From the NCBI GenBank assembly GCA_907163375.1, contig CAJQUW010012890.1, positions 310,001 through 374,000 on the forward strand: a stretch of 64,000 bases of DNA, read 5' to 3'. Within the stretch, counting starts at the first letter, position 1. Each line of letters opens with the position of its first letter. This DNA is from Prostheceraeus crozeri. Taxonomy: Eukaryota; Platyhelminthes; Polycladida; Euryleptidae. Under the pieces are notes generated by a model. It did no database searches, was not told the origin of the DNA, and saw only the letters and a program-made list of their open reading frames with translations. The position numbers and the translations under genes are program-made. Below are positions 45,923 to 57,112 of the stretch, in pieces.

Positions 45923-48835
45923 GTGAGACCACTGGAAATAAGGTGAGGCCGCTGAAAATGAGGTAAGAGCGCTGGGGATGAGGTGAGGCCGCTGGAGATG
46001 AGGTGAGACCGCAAGAGATGAAGTGAGATCGTTGCAGATGAGATGAAGCCGCTGGAGATGAGGTGAAGCAGCTGAAAACGAGGTGAGACCACTGAAGATG
46101 AGGTGAGGCCGCTGAAGATGAGATGAGGTAGCTGAAGATGAGGTGAGACCACTGAAGATGAGGTGAGGCCGCTGAAGATGAGATGAGGTAGCTGAAGATG
46201 AGGTGAGGCCGCTGAAGATGAGATGAGGTAGCTGAAGATGAGGTGAGACCACTGAAGATGAGGTGAGGCCGCTGAAGATGAGATGAGGTAGCTGAAAACG
46301 AGGTGAGACCACTGAAGATGAGGTGAGGCCGCTGAAGATGAGATGAGGTAGCTGAAGATGAGGTGAGACCACTGAAGATGAGGTGAGGCCGCTGAAGATG
46401 AGATGAGGTAGCTGAAGATGAGGTGAGGCCGCTGCAGATGAGGTGAGGCCGCTGAAGATGAGATGAGGTAGCTGAAGATGAGGTGAGGCCGCTGCAGATG
46501 AGGTGAGGCCTCTGAAGATGAGATGAGGTAGCTGAAAACGAGGTGAGACCAATGAAGATGAGGTGAGGCCGCTGAAGATGAGGTGAGGCCGCTGAAGATG
46601 AGGTGAGGCAGCTGAAGATGAGGTGAGGCCGCTGAAGATGAGGTGAGACCGCTGAAAACGAGGTGAGACCACTGAAGATGAGGTGAGGCCGCTGAAGATG
46701 AGGTGAGGCCGCTGAAGATGAGGTGAGACCGCTGAAAACGAGGTGAGACCACTGAAGATGAGGTGAGGCCGCTGAAGATGAGGTGAGGCCGCTGGAGATG
46801 AGGTGAGAGCGCAGGAGATGAGGTGAGGCCGCTGCAGATGAGGTGAGGCCTCTGAAGATGAGGTGAGGCAGCTGGAGATGAGGTGAGGCAGCTGAAAACG
46901 AGGTGAGACCACTGAAGATGAGGTGAGGCCGCTGAAGATGAGGTGAGGCCGCTGAAGATGAGGTGAGGCAGCTGAAGATGAGGTGAGGCCGCTGGAGATG
47001 AGGTGAGACCACTGAAGATGAGGTGAGGCCGCTGGAGATGAGGTGAAGCCGCTGGAGATGAGGTGAGGCCGCTGGAGATGAGGTGAGGCCGCTGGAGATG
47101 AGGTGAGACCGCTGAAGATGAGGTGAGGCAGGTGGAGATGAGGTGAGACCACTGGAGATGAGGTGAGACCGCTGGAGATGAGGTGAGGCCGCTGGAGATG
47201 AGGTGAGAGCGCTGGAGATGAGGTGAGGCCGCTGGAGATGAGGTGAGAGCGCTGGAGATGAGGTGAGACCGCTGGAGATGAGGTGAGACCACTGGAGATG
47301 AGGTGAGACCGCTGAAGATGAGGTGAGGCAGCTGAAAACGAGGTGAGACCACTGAAGATGAGGTGAGGCCGCTGAAGATGAGGTGAGGCAGCTGAAGATG
47401 AGGTGAGGCCGCTGAAGATGAGGTGAGGCCGCTGAAAACGAGGTGAGACCACTGAAGATGAGGTGAGGCCGCTGAAAATGAGGTGAGGCAGCTGAAGATG
47501 AGGTGAGGCCGCTGAAGATGAGGTGAGGCCGCTGAAAACGAGGTGAGACCACTGAAGATGAGGTGAGGCAGCTGGAGATGAGGTGAGACCACTGGAGATG
47601 AGGTGAGGCAGCTGGAGATGAGGTGAGGCCGCTGAAGATGAGGTGAGGCAGCTGAAAACGAGGTGAGACCACTGAAGATGAGGTGAGGCCGCTGAAGATG
47701 AGGTGAGGCAGCTGGAGATGAGGTGAGACCGCTGAAGATGAGGTGAGGCCGCTGAAAACGAGGTGAGACCACTGAAGATGAGGTGAGGCCGCTGGAGATG
47801 AGATGAAGCCGCTGGAGATGAGGTGAGAGCGCTGGAGATGAGGTGAGGCCGCTGGAGATGAAGTGAGACGGCCGGGGATGAAGTGAGATCGTTGCAGATG
47901 AGATGAAGCCGCTGGAGATGAGGTGAGAGCGCTGGAGATGAGGTGAGGCCGCTGGAGATAAGGTGAGACCACTAAAGATGAGGTGAGGCCGCTGGAGATA
48001 TGGTGAGACCGCTGGAGATGAGGTGAGGCCGCTGGAGATGAGAAGAGAGCGCAGGAGATGAAGTGAGGCCGCTGAAGATGAGGTGAGGCCGCTGGGGAGA
48101 TGTGGTGAGAGCGCTGGGGATATGGTGAGACCGCTGGAGATGAGGTGAGAGCGCTGGAGATGAGGTGAGGCCGCTGGAGATGAGGTGAGAGCGCTGGAGA
48201 TGAGGTGAGGCCGCTGGAGATGAGGTGAGGCCGCTGGAGATGAGGTGAGGCCGCTGGTGAGATGTGGTGAGAGCGCAGGAGATGAAGTGAGGCCGCTGGA
48301 GATGAGGTGAGGCCGCTGGAGATATGGTGAGGCCGCTGGAGATGAGGTGAGAGCGCAGGAGATGAAGTGAGGCCGCTGAAGATGAGGTGAGGCCGCTGGA
48401 GATGAGGTGAGGCCGCTGGAGATTAGGTGAGGCCGCTGGAGATATGGTGAGACCGCTGGAGATTAGGTGAGGCCGCTGGAGATGAGGTGAGGCCGCTGGA
48501 GATGAGAAGAGAGCGCAGGAGATGAAGTGAGGCCGCTGAAGATGAGGTGAGGCCGCGGGAGATGAGGTGAGGCCGCTGGTGAGATGTGGTGAGAGCGCAG
48601 GAGATGAAGTGAGGCCGCTGAAGATGAGGTGAGGCCGCTGGGGAGATGTGGTGAGAGCGCTGGAGAGGATGTGAGGCCGCTGGAGATGAGGTGAGACGGC
48701 CGGGGATGAAGTGAGATCGTTGCAGATGAGATGAAGCCGCTGGAGATGAGGTGAGAGCGCTGGGGATGAAGTGAGATCGTTGCAGATGAGATGAAGCCGC
48801 TGGAGATGAGGTGAGAGCGCTGGAGATGAGGTGAG
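45911..48835 (+). repeat. 20-bp minisatellite of about 146 units, seeded on the exon 4 splice donor
   Basis: The unit is GCTGGAGATGAGGTGAGGCC. The first unit is formed by the last 12 exon bases (ACTGGAAATGAG) and the first 8 intron bases (GTGAGACC); the second reads ACTGGAAATAAGGTGAGGCC. From 45911 to about 48090 the 20-bp register is kept almost without a slip; from 48090 on a few units gain bases (GGGGAGATGTGGTGAG). Higher-order blocks of three units occur (46081-46440), and a longer block with GAGATCGTTGCAGATGAG recurs near 46025, 47885, 48715 and 48775. Because the unit lacks minus-strand stops, several overlapping long frames appear there; I do not regard them as genes. Confidence 0.95.
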
Positions 48836-49465
48836 AACTTCGAACCGCTTTTTCCACTCTTCGTAGTTCTGACTATTTGATTTTTGAAATATCTACAGAA
48901 ATGTTAATATGCAATTTATTAGTCATTCAAGTAGCTGTTTAGGAACCGCTTTTCCCGCAGTTCCGCAAAACTCACTTGAGTTTTAAACACTGCCTCATAA
49001 TTTCCCTGAGATATCTCTGACTTCGACATACAGTCCTGCACGCGTACGGTCAACTTGAATAATCCAAAAGTGCTTTCATCTCTGCCATGTTGATGAAATA
49101 GAAGCGTGTTGGTGAGGATTTTCCCACAGAAAGGTTTACACAGTTCAAGGGGATCGCTTCAGTTTTTATCCGAAAATGTGAATTTCCAACCGTTTTGGCG
49201 GTGAGAAGTTGCAAGTTTATTGTTTGGCAGTCATGCAAAGTGTTCGCGGAGACTGAATTGCAGGCAATGCGCAATTCGGTGCTAAAATGCAAATGCTGAG
49301 TTCAGACACCTTTTTATCGCTAATTGTAGAGTTGTGGGAAGTTAGTTCCTATTCATTCTTTCCTGACGAGAGACATTTGATTGAGTTTTGTTGCCTCTGA
49401 AAACTGACAAGATAGCGATGTTCTCCAGTCCAAACGGGTAAAATGACTTCGAAGATGTAACGTTT
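48836..49465. other. Intron 4 sequence, no feature seen
   Basis: No recognisable exon, repeat or RNA gene between the minisatellite and the next inverted-repeat element. Confidence 0.4.
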
Positions 49466-50095
49466 GGGTACATGTGGGTTATCTCCCCCCACGTTTTCAA
49501 ATTTGTCTAAAATCCGTAAAAGCGAATCAGTTGTCACAAAACTTCAGAACACGTACTCAAGCATATTTTCTACCCGCATGGCAAAATAAATGCAAATGGG
49601 AAAAGTACTATTAGCATTAGAGACGATAACGTGAAGTGTAGCGATCTCAGCAGCTTGATCTGACTTTTGTCTGACTTCATATTCTGAGCAGATAGCACTG
49701 GGTCAGCAAAGTCATGCCGCGACAACTCTTGAAGTGATGGTGGTCCAGACCTCATCCCTTCCTTTAATATACCTACGTTAAAAAAGGTGTGGCAAGGTAG
49801 TGGTCGTGGGAAGATTTCAAATGGCATTGATGACACGAAGAGGGAGAGAGAACAATGCACACACGAGTAATAATAATGCGTCGAACAGACAAAGTCAGGT
49901 CAAGCTGGTGACATCGCTACATTTTACGTTATCGTCTCTAATGCAAAAAGTACCTTCCAATCTGCATAAATTTTTGTATGCTGGTGGAAAATATGCTTGA
50001 GTGCGTGTCTCTGAAGTTTTGTGACGGTTGGTTCAGTTTCACGGATTTGAGACAAATTTGAAAACCTGGGGGGGGGAGATAACCCAAAAGTACCC
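49466..50095. mobile_element. Long inverted-repeat element, GGGTACTTTTGGGTTATCTC family, copy 1
   Basis: Left arm from GGGTACATGTGGGTTATCTC; right arm, inverted, from GGGTACTTTTGGGTTATCTC. Arms run about 215 bp with shared words CACGTTTTCAAATTTGTCT, GTCACAAAACTTCAGA and TTAGAGACGATAACGT. The centre holds TGGTCGTGGGAAGATTTCAA. No coding capacity. Its relative at 57594-58226 has the centre in the opposite orientation. Confidence 0.8.
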
Positions 50096-50571
50096 TCGGT
50101 TGTCTTGGTCATTGAGGTTTCAGTCTTCTAATTAAGAAAATGTGATTCAAGCACTTTGAACCTATCTATGATGTTTCATTCATTGATTTATTTCATATAT
50201 TCATTAACAATTTTAGACCTTGGATCTTTGGTTTAGCCTTAGTAGCCGTAATTATGGTTCCAAAAACGTTTGTTGCGAGACTTATGGCAAATCTTGAAGA
50301 TTGTTTTGGCTAATTTTTAATGACATTTAAACCAGTGCCAAAATTATATCAGCTCTGTCAAGTGCAATTGTATCATTACACCATATAAGTAATTGTGTTG
50401 AAGGAATTGCCATGATTACTCGCTAACCGTTACTAGTATTTAGGATGTCTTATGGTATCTTCTTCCTAGGTGACTGGCTTTAGCAAAATTTTAGCAGCTG
50501 ATGTTGACTTGATGCTACAAGTTGGTGCGCCTGAAATTATTAATAAATGCTGCTTTTTGCAAACGCAATGT
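50096..50571. other. Intron 4 sequence, no feature seen
   Basis: AT-rich, without recognisable exon or repeat. Confidence 0.4.
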
Positions 50572-50885
50572 GAATAGAATGATGAAATATTGAGCTGCAT
50601 CCTCAGTTGAAAAATGGGAACAGACCTGAATAGCTGCAATTTCATCCAATATCAGGAATCATCAGGAGTCCTAGTTCACATCGTCCAACATCGACAAACT
50701 CCCTATTGAAAGTGCAGCCATGCCCGGGTAAATTGACTGCAACATTAAATAGGGAGTTGTGTCGATGTTGACAGCTGTGAACTATGCCTGTTAATGATTC
50801 CTAATATTGGTTGAAATGGCAGATATTCAGGTTTGTTTCCATTTTTCAACTGATGATACAACTCAATATTTCATTATTCTATTTA
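50572..50885. mobile_element. Inverted-repeat element, about 315 bp
   Basis: Left end GAATAGAATGATGAAATATT then GAG; right end CTCAATATTTCATTATTCTA. Arms of about 125 bp share TCAGTTGAAAAATGG, CAATATCAGGAATCAT and ACATCGACA(C)AACTCCCTAT. About 40 bp separate them. It is a typical MITE or foldback structure, single-copy in this window. Confidence 0.75.
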
Positions 50886-51007
50886 TTGGAACTGAGTCAT
50901 TTGAGAGCACAGCGATCGTTGCAAGACACAACAACGAATGAAATTCAATCTGCAATTCCCACATGTTTATGAATTCTATCTTCATAATATGAATAGGTCC
51001 TCACATT

Positions 51008-51095
51008 ATAGGAATCATAGACCAGAATTTTAGGCATGAATTCCAGGCGTAGCGCCTGGGAAATCATGCCTAGAAATCTGGTCTATGATTCCTAT
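51008..51095. repeat. 88-bp hairpin
   Basis: ATAGGAATCATAGACCAGA and, inverted, AATAGGAATCATAGACCAGA flank inner stems TAGGCATGAATTCCAGGCG and GGCATGATTTCCCAGGCG. The loop at the centre (CAGGCGTAGCGCCTG) is only three bases. Only a few positions are unpaired. Confidence 0.85.
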
Positions 51096-51266
51096 TGTTT
51101 CCAACTTACTATGGTAATAAATGCATGTACAACATGGAAGCAAGAGCTGAATCGTGGAAATGGTTGAATAGATGTCCATGTTAGTTGCATAGATGAATTC
51201 CCGTGTTGATATTTGTTACTATTTCTATGTTTATGATTCCTAGTTATAGCCTTTCATGATTATCAC

Positions 51267-51309
51267 AAAAAACCTGGCAAGAATTACGACATTCTTGCCA
51301 GGGTTTTTT
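51267..51309. repeat. 43-bp hairpin
   Basis: AAAAAACCTGGCAAGAAT and ATTCTTGCCAGGGTTTTTT pair with one bulge around a six-base loop. It resembles a bacterial terminator in shape only; in this eukaryotic setting I attach no such role. CCTGGCAA recurs at 51333. Confidence 0.8.
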
Positions 51310-53190
51310 GCATTATTTCAATAGAAATTTAACCTGGCAACAATGCCTTTTGATTGCAATCATAGCGTGATAAATACTTGTAAGCTGGTAACAATGATGC
51401 AATCATGCATTGACGTTACATCAATATCGTGAAATAATGGTGCGATAATGAATTAAGCTCAATTAATGACATAGATCATGCGCGTGCGGATCTTATATGC
51501 CCTTTGATGTAGCACATGCAATGATGCGTGTACTATACATATAGACCTACATGTAGATACTGTACTGAAGGAAAAACCGATCAATTAGGCCTATTTATTT
51601 CTCCGAGGCAGCTGACCGGTGGCCGGTTTTTAGATTAATTACTTCTGAAGTCCGGAAATTTTTATTCACTACTTATTTCTATTAAGTACACAGATTAACA
51701 ACTACTAGAAGTGCCCTGTGAATAACCTGCAGCTTTTCTTTAAATTAGGGAGCTGGAATTTCATTTTGAAGCGTGTCACTTTGATTGAATATCAAAAATC
51801 AAGTAAAATTAGTCATCATGAAACGTCCCTCAGGTGCCGCGCGTCATTTTCTAAATAGCTCCTACATAGGATGACGTTGAGTGAACATTTTCCTAACGGA
51901 AAATGTATAGTATTGATTTCATGAAGACCTCCACTTCCGAAGACGAGGACGCGGAAGAACGAAACAACTACCGAGTGGCAATAACGATAGCATACAGACT
52001 GATGCCCCAAAAAAGTGAATAAATAACTATTGGTGCATTGCAGTAGTACTAGACAAGTTTCCTACCCATTGTGGTACATCTAGTGTTTTATCATAGTGTA
52101 GCTATTGCTTTTGAGAAATACATGAAATATTATCTTTTTGACAAATTGTTTTTCTTAAAAAGTCGGCCTTCTAATAATTATTTATTTTCCAAGGTGCCCG
52201 GTCGACGGCCGGTTTCTGAATGAATCAGATTCTAAAAAGAATCGTATTATCTATGATTATTTGACCTTTATAAAGAGTGTCAGTGCTAGTTGTAGGAGTA
52301 GGATTAATTAGCTTGTAATGAAACGGGAAATCTGGCATTTAAATAAGGATTGGATAAAAATAATTGTTTTTGTTTAGCTCTATAGACTTTTTTCAGTTGT
52401 TTTGGTGCAATTGCATGTAGGTGAGAGTTCATATCAATGTCAACTTTTTAGTCTTAAAAAGGTCATGTTTGGGTTTCAAAACCCGCTATTCATTCTTATG
52501 GGTGGAACTTATGCGAGATATTCGACTTGAAGGACTTGGTAGGACTTGAGAAGTCTTGTGATTTCGAAAAGGTTCAGATGAAATTAATAAAATAAATGAT
52601 CTTTGACTAATAGCAATCTGATATGGCTATTTATTCCCATCCGTTGTCAATTTTGATTTTGTCATCTCCGTCATTCCTTCATAAACAGCATGAGTGAAGT
52701 ACACGCTTGCAGTAAAATATTTTCGAGTTTTTCCAAAAGTTATTATTGCTTCATTTCTGTGATACCAGGCTTATATTTGACATACATTGTTGTCTACGTA
52801 AAAGGTACCTAAGTCGCAGTGTTGATTCGATACGAGAGTGAATACAGACTGTCAAGCTTATCATTATTTACTTTTTATTCATTTTCCATTTTTTGAAAAA
52901 AAATTCATTTATGCTAGCAATTCGTCACTTTTTTCATTTTTGCCATCATTTTTTAAAATTTTGTGTTGTATTTGATGACATTATTTTTGATGATCATAAA
53001 TTTTGAAATCGTCAATAACCTTTAGCCCGGTGGTCATACGGCTGCGCGAATTTGTGTAGTGGATGAATGTGAGAAAACATTGAGCTCCTGCGTGAAAAAT
53101 CTGTGCCCTTCAGCGTGAATTTCATGGATGATCGAAATACTTTTTACTATTAATTTCTGGAAATCGGGATTATTTTAGATCTTTATGATT
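51310..53190. other. Intron 4 sequence, no gene seen
   Basis: AT-rich with T-rich runs (52870-52965). No splice-bounded exon in phase 2 was found, and no repeat shared with other parts. Confidence 0.4.
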
Positions 53191-53194
53191 CACT

Positions 53195-53960
53195 TTGACG
53201 TCTACTTGGGCTCTGTTGAAGGTTCTTGGATATATGAGTGAACTTAAGAAATGCTTCGGCTGTTGTGCTTGCTTCACAGAAATGAGAAAATCAAATTCTT
53301 CCAACAGGTACTTGGAGCCGCAGTGGTATGTATCTTTGGAGCTGAAAGATGTTTCGCACCAGATATCTGTCAATCACAACCGGAATGCGTATTTGGTGAT
53401 ACTTAAGTGTAGTCTGTGTAACTATGGGCATTTGATGGCAGCGACTGTTATGTGGAGATTCAATTTAGCTGAAGGTTATCTCCCTTCACGTCATCAGAAT
53501 GTCAGTTTATTGGAGCCATCATTTGAAGTGTATGTTCGGTAGTGCTCAAGATGTGTTAGGATTTGCGATAATGCGATAATGCAGCGTCTTTTTCAAGCTT
53601 GCCTGATTCCACCACACTGCAACTCTGACGTCGAGTGCATGTTTTCCATTTTGAGTGACGCTAATTACTCCAGGATTACGTGATTATGTGGCGAATACAT
53701 TTGTAGCATATCACGCACGATTGAAAAGAGAAAATGAGATCAAGGAAAAAGCCGACGAAGATGCAAAACGTAAGTCGTACAAAGAAGATGAAAAAGCCGA
53801 GCGACTGAAAGATTGCAAGTTAGTGGAAATTAGGTGTAGGTTGGAGAAGATCGATTAGAAAGCAATGGAAGCTTCAAAGAAGAAAGAAGAAGCATACCAA
53901 TAAATGGAAGAAGCTCAAAACCCAATGAAATCTGCCGCAGATGACAATAATATATAACCA
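53195..53960 (+). mobile_element. Possible hAT-like transposase C-terminal remnant with coiled-coil tail
   Basis: Near 53590-53680 a frame reads LIPPHCNSDVECMFSILSDA, which resembles the hAT dimerisation motif (PHSNADVERxFS). In another frame LRDYVANTFVAYHARLKREN follows, then a charged helical tail (EKADEDAKRKSYKEDEKAER) that continues past two in-frame stops. Similar coiled-coil tails follow hAT-type domains in some invertebrate proteins, from memory. The upstream open stretch 53195-53542 was not recognised. It could instead be an unrelated pseudogene. Confidence 0.4.
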
Positions 53961-54229
53961 GAAAAGAAAGTTTGTGCATTTTGTTGATACAAACATATAA
54001 GTTGTCAACAGTTGTCCGGGACATAACAATTTTTGCATGTACTTTAGACCTGACAATAGCAAAAACAGAATGACATGTTGCTATGGGTCAAGTGCATGAA
54101 TTAATCCACTTTATTCTTTCAACATTTCAATATGAAAAGGAATACGCAAAATAATTGAATATGATCTTATACATATCGACAACGTAGACATTTCTCAGGG
54201 AGTCTACTCTTCCGTAGAAAAGTGGTCTT

Positions 54230-55216
54230 ACTAAAATTTGAGGATGAATTTGACATTTTTGTAGCAAATAAAATAGCAAAATGACCACTTTTCATCGCAA
54301 ATTGTACTTAAATAATTTTGAATGCAAAAACCAAGGCCTTTCTGTAGGAACAACCTACAGTCATCAGGGAAACAATCTAACTGAAGGGTACATGCACATA
54401 AATTTCTACAAAAGATATTCAAAATTATCAAGCTATAGAGTACTATAAAACCTAGATAAATCTATGGTCAGTAAAGACTATGTTCAAAACACCAAAGAAA
54501 TGATGTAACTACTAAAGGCAAAGAAAAAAAGAAGAGACATCAGAAAATAGAAAGATAAAATGAAGAGCCTGAATGAGAAAGTTGACTGTTTAAAATTGGG
54601 GACCTCTTCTTTATGAAGAGGGCCTCGGAAATACGAACAAAATGAGTTTTGTAAATGATCGAAACATTGTTCATGATGTCACGTCTGCTGCAGGTATTAC
54701 ATTCAAGCAAATGGTCGAAAATTGGACCAGGTCTTGACACATGTTCATGAAATCTTTTACCTAGATGTCGTGTTGTCTCACCGATGTATGTGGTATACTG
54801 ATCACCAGTACACTTGAATTCATAAACCACCGATGAGACAAGGGACCTCGGGGTAGGAGACTTCAGAGAAAAAAACTCTCGCAGTCGGGTGCTACGAAAA
54901 GAAAAAGCACAATGTGGTCTTATTTTCACAGGTATCAGCCTTTTAACACGTCTGCAATACATGATACTTTCCTTGTCAAAATATCTGAAAGTAAAAATCT
55001 GTCTTCTGATGTTACTTTCTTCACTCATTGAGTCTTCTTGGTTCACTTGTCTAGGAATTACAATTTTGTCAAGCGTCTCTTTCAGATGTTTCTCCACAAA
55101 CCACAAAGGGTAATTGTTTGCTGCTAAATTTTTTTTCAATTTTCTTATTATCGTTAAATTAAATTATTTTCGATGAAAAGTGGTCATTTTGCTATTTTAT
55201 TTGCTACAAAAATTTA
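54230..55216 (-). mobile_element. Penelope-like element, 3' part, flanked by inverted repeats
   Basis: The minus-strand frame (54540-55139) of 199 residues has a linker region (NNYPLWFVEKHLKETLDKIV) and then a GIY-YIG nuclease: SVVYEFKCTGDQYTTYIGET with the downstream arginine (TRHLGKRFHEH), a cysteine pair and EALFIKKRSPILNSQL at the end. Intact Penelope-like proteins have a reverse transcriptase before this, which is absent here. GAAAAGTGGTCATTTTGCTA and following bases occur on the minus strand at 54245-54297 and on the plus strand at 55178-55214, so the fragment sits between inverted copies. Confidence 0.85.
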
Positions 55217-56554
55217 TAGTGGGCTTCCTGCTGGAAAAGAATTTGACATTATCTGAGATCGATGCATGTCTGTAATAAAAAAGATAGGAAGGGTAGGGGA
55301 TTAGGGTGTAAAATTTTGAAGGGAGATCTCTTGTGACATCCGCATATTGCGAAATTGAAAATTTTTTGCCCTTCGCGCGCTCTTAGTCATTTTCAGCGGT
55401 TCACATTTCTGGTTTTTATGCTTTGCGATATATAATTCAAGCAGCTACCGAAACAGTTACAAAAGTTAAATGAATTCAAAATAAAAAGAATCTCGTACAT
55501 TGTAGAGATAAAGCTCCCTCTGCAACATGCACATTTGCCTCTGGACAATTTGTCAGTGAACTGCTTTCTAATTTTATCGCTATTTATCAACTTCTGATTT
55601 ATTTAGGAAGCTCTGCAAATTTCCGTAAATTTATTTTGTCCCTGGTAAGTTCCCTGATCTCTACAGTGTTGTGCGTAATAATAGAATGTTTACAGTCGCT
55701 AAGCATAACCTTGTACTGTATATTAAACCCTTAATCTTTCTCTATGTGCCGGACAAGTGCTAATAAAATGCTGATGTTGCTTAACCTTCATTCGAGATAT
55801 AATTTCTTGGTAGATTTGCGCTTATATATCTCTTTGTTTCAAGATATCAACATTCAGATTTCAAGCCTTCGGCATTTTTGTTTCTGCAAGGTTTCTGTTA
55901 AGTAGGGCCTACTTGGTTTTTATCTTCCCATCCATTTTAAATTTTCATTTTGTTAAGTATCACACCTAGACATACTTACACATGCTTAATTGATTTTTAT
56001 AAATCACAGAATGAAAAGAGCATATATTTTTGCGTTTTTGCTTTTTCATGTGTCATGCATGTAGCTTAGAGGTTTGTTTACATCCTCATTATGCATGTTT
56101 CATGACTGATATACCTATGCCTGTCGCAAGTGGTGACAAAATAACTGCAGGCGAAGGTACTTCTCGCCTGTCGAAGGATGGATAGATAATGTATTTGAAT
56201 TATCATTTAATATGAGGTAAATTTCCATATTTCTAGATTTAAGATGTTCCAAAAATTCTGCATTCTGTCGCTATTAGTCTACTTAAATTGAAAGAACGTG
56301 ATTCATAGGCTCATAACCTATGCTCATATCACAATAAATTTCAGGTAATAGAATTTGCAGTATGTGTTGTTAAAATCAATAAGTAGTTTCACACTAAGCG
56401 CATGTGCAATAAGCTTGAACTGGAAACTCACAATTGATATTATGATATTCTATTCAAGTAAATTGACCCTCTTGAACTAAGGCAGTTTTCAGTCTATGAT
56501 TTCATTATTTTAGACATGCGTTATGCAGCCACCACTACTGGCCACACTGACTAG
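55217..56554. other. Intron 4 sequence, no gene seen
   Basis: No exon in the required phase, no RNA gene and no recognised repeat. Confidence 0.4.
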
Positions 56555-56735
56555 TGATTTCCGTGGCACAGTAGTTAAGGGCTTAGCCTAGCGATCTTTC
56601 GGTCCAGAGGTCGAGCCCCGGAAGTATCATCGGAAGTCGGCAGGAAGGGCATCCGGGTTAAAAGATCACAGCGCTCCAGACTCCAGATAAAAGTCTGACT
56701 GTGTCAGCACAGTTAAAGCTTTCTGTATCGCGGAC
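56555..56735 (+). mobile_element. tRNA-derived SINE
   Basis: An exact A box (TGGCACAGTAG at 56564-56574) and a B box with one mismatch (GGTCGAGCC at 56609-56617) form the Pol III promoter. The body has GGCAGGAAGGGCATCCGGGT, a block widespread in animal SINEs of several phyla, then ATCACAGCGCTCCAGA and GTCTGACTGTGTCAGCAC. The 3' end is not sharp. A fragment in the other orientation lies at 755-850. It inserted about 380 bp before exon 57113. Confidence 0.8.
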
Positions 56736-57112
56736 TAGAGACGTTAATTCATCATTTTTTGTATAAACCATACGAAGATGTATTACATAAATCTTCATAG
56801 TGTACATGTATGTATAAACCCCTGCGTGAATTTTGCGTCTCTGTGTGAAAAATGGAAAATTTCCGGTACGACCACTGCTTAAGCCCTAATATCTGTTTCA
56901 GCCTTCTTTTTTCGAATTTAAGATCGTTGTTCTTTAGATCACGCCTATATGGCACAGGATTCGGCATTTCCTATTAAATTTGTGTCCGCGCATGTGCTTT
57001 GTGCGTAGATAACTGTTTAATAAATCACAGATTGGTTCTCAGGTATTTCTGAGTTTTATGCGCTGGAAAATTTATCGGTTGACATGAAAACCTGTAGTCT
57101 TTCTCTTTCCAG

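Noticed and set aside
45604-47972. Open frames of 514 to 722 codons on the minus strand, reading as SSAASPHLQRPHLI-type repeats
   Set aside because: They come from the 20-bp array, whose unit has no stop on that strand; three overlapping frames are open together. The array lies in intron 4 of a gene on the other strand, and there is no independent sign of coding.
45911-48835. CRISPR array
   Set aside because: The units are contiguous with no unique spacers, and the host is eukaryotic.
48423-48857. 144-codon minus-strand frame
   Set aside because: It is the right-hand part of the same 20-bp array, with a short unique end only.
51267-51309. Rho-independent terminator shape
   Set aside because: The stem with flanking A and T runs fits in form, but this is eukaryotic intron DNA, so such a role is not expected.
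53022-56900. Possible inverted ends TTAGCCCGGTGGTCATACGG and TTAGGGCTTAAGCAGTGGTC
   Set aside because: The match needs a gap and several mismatches, and nothing else supports one element between them.
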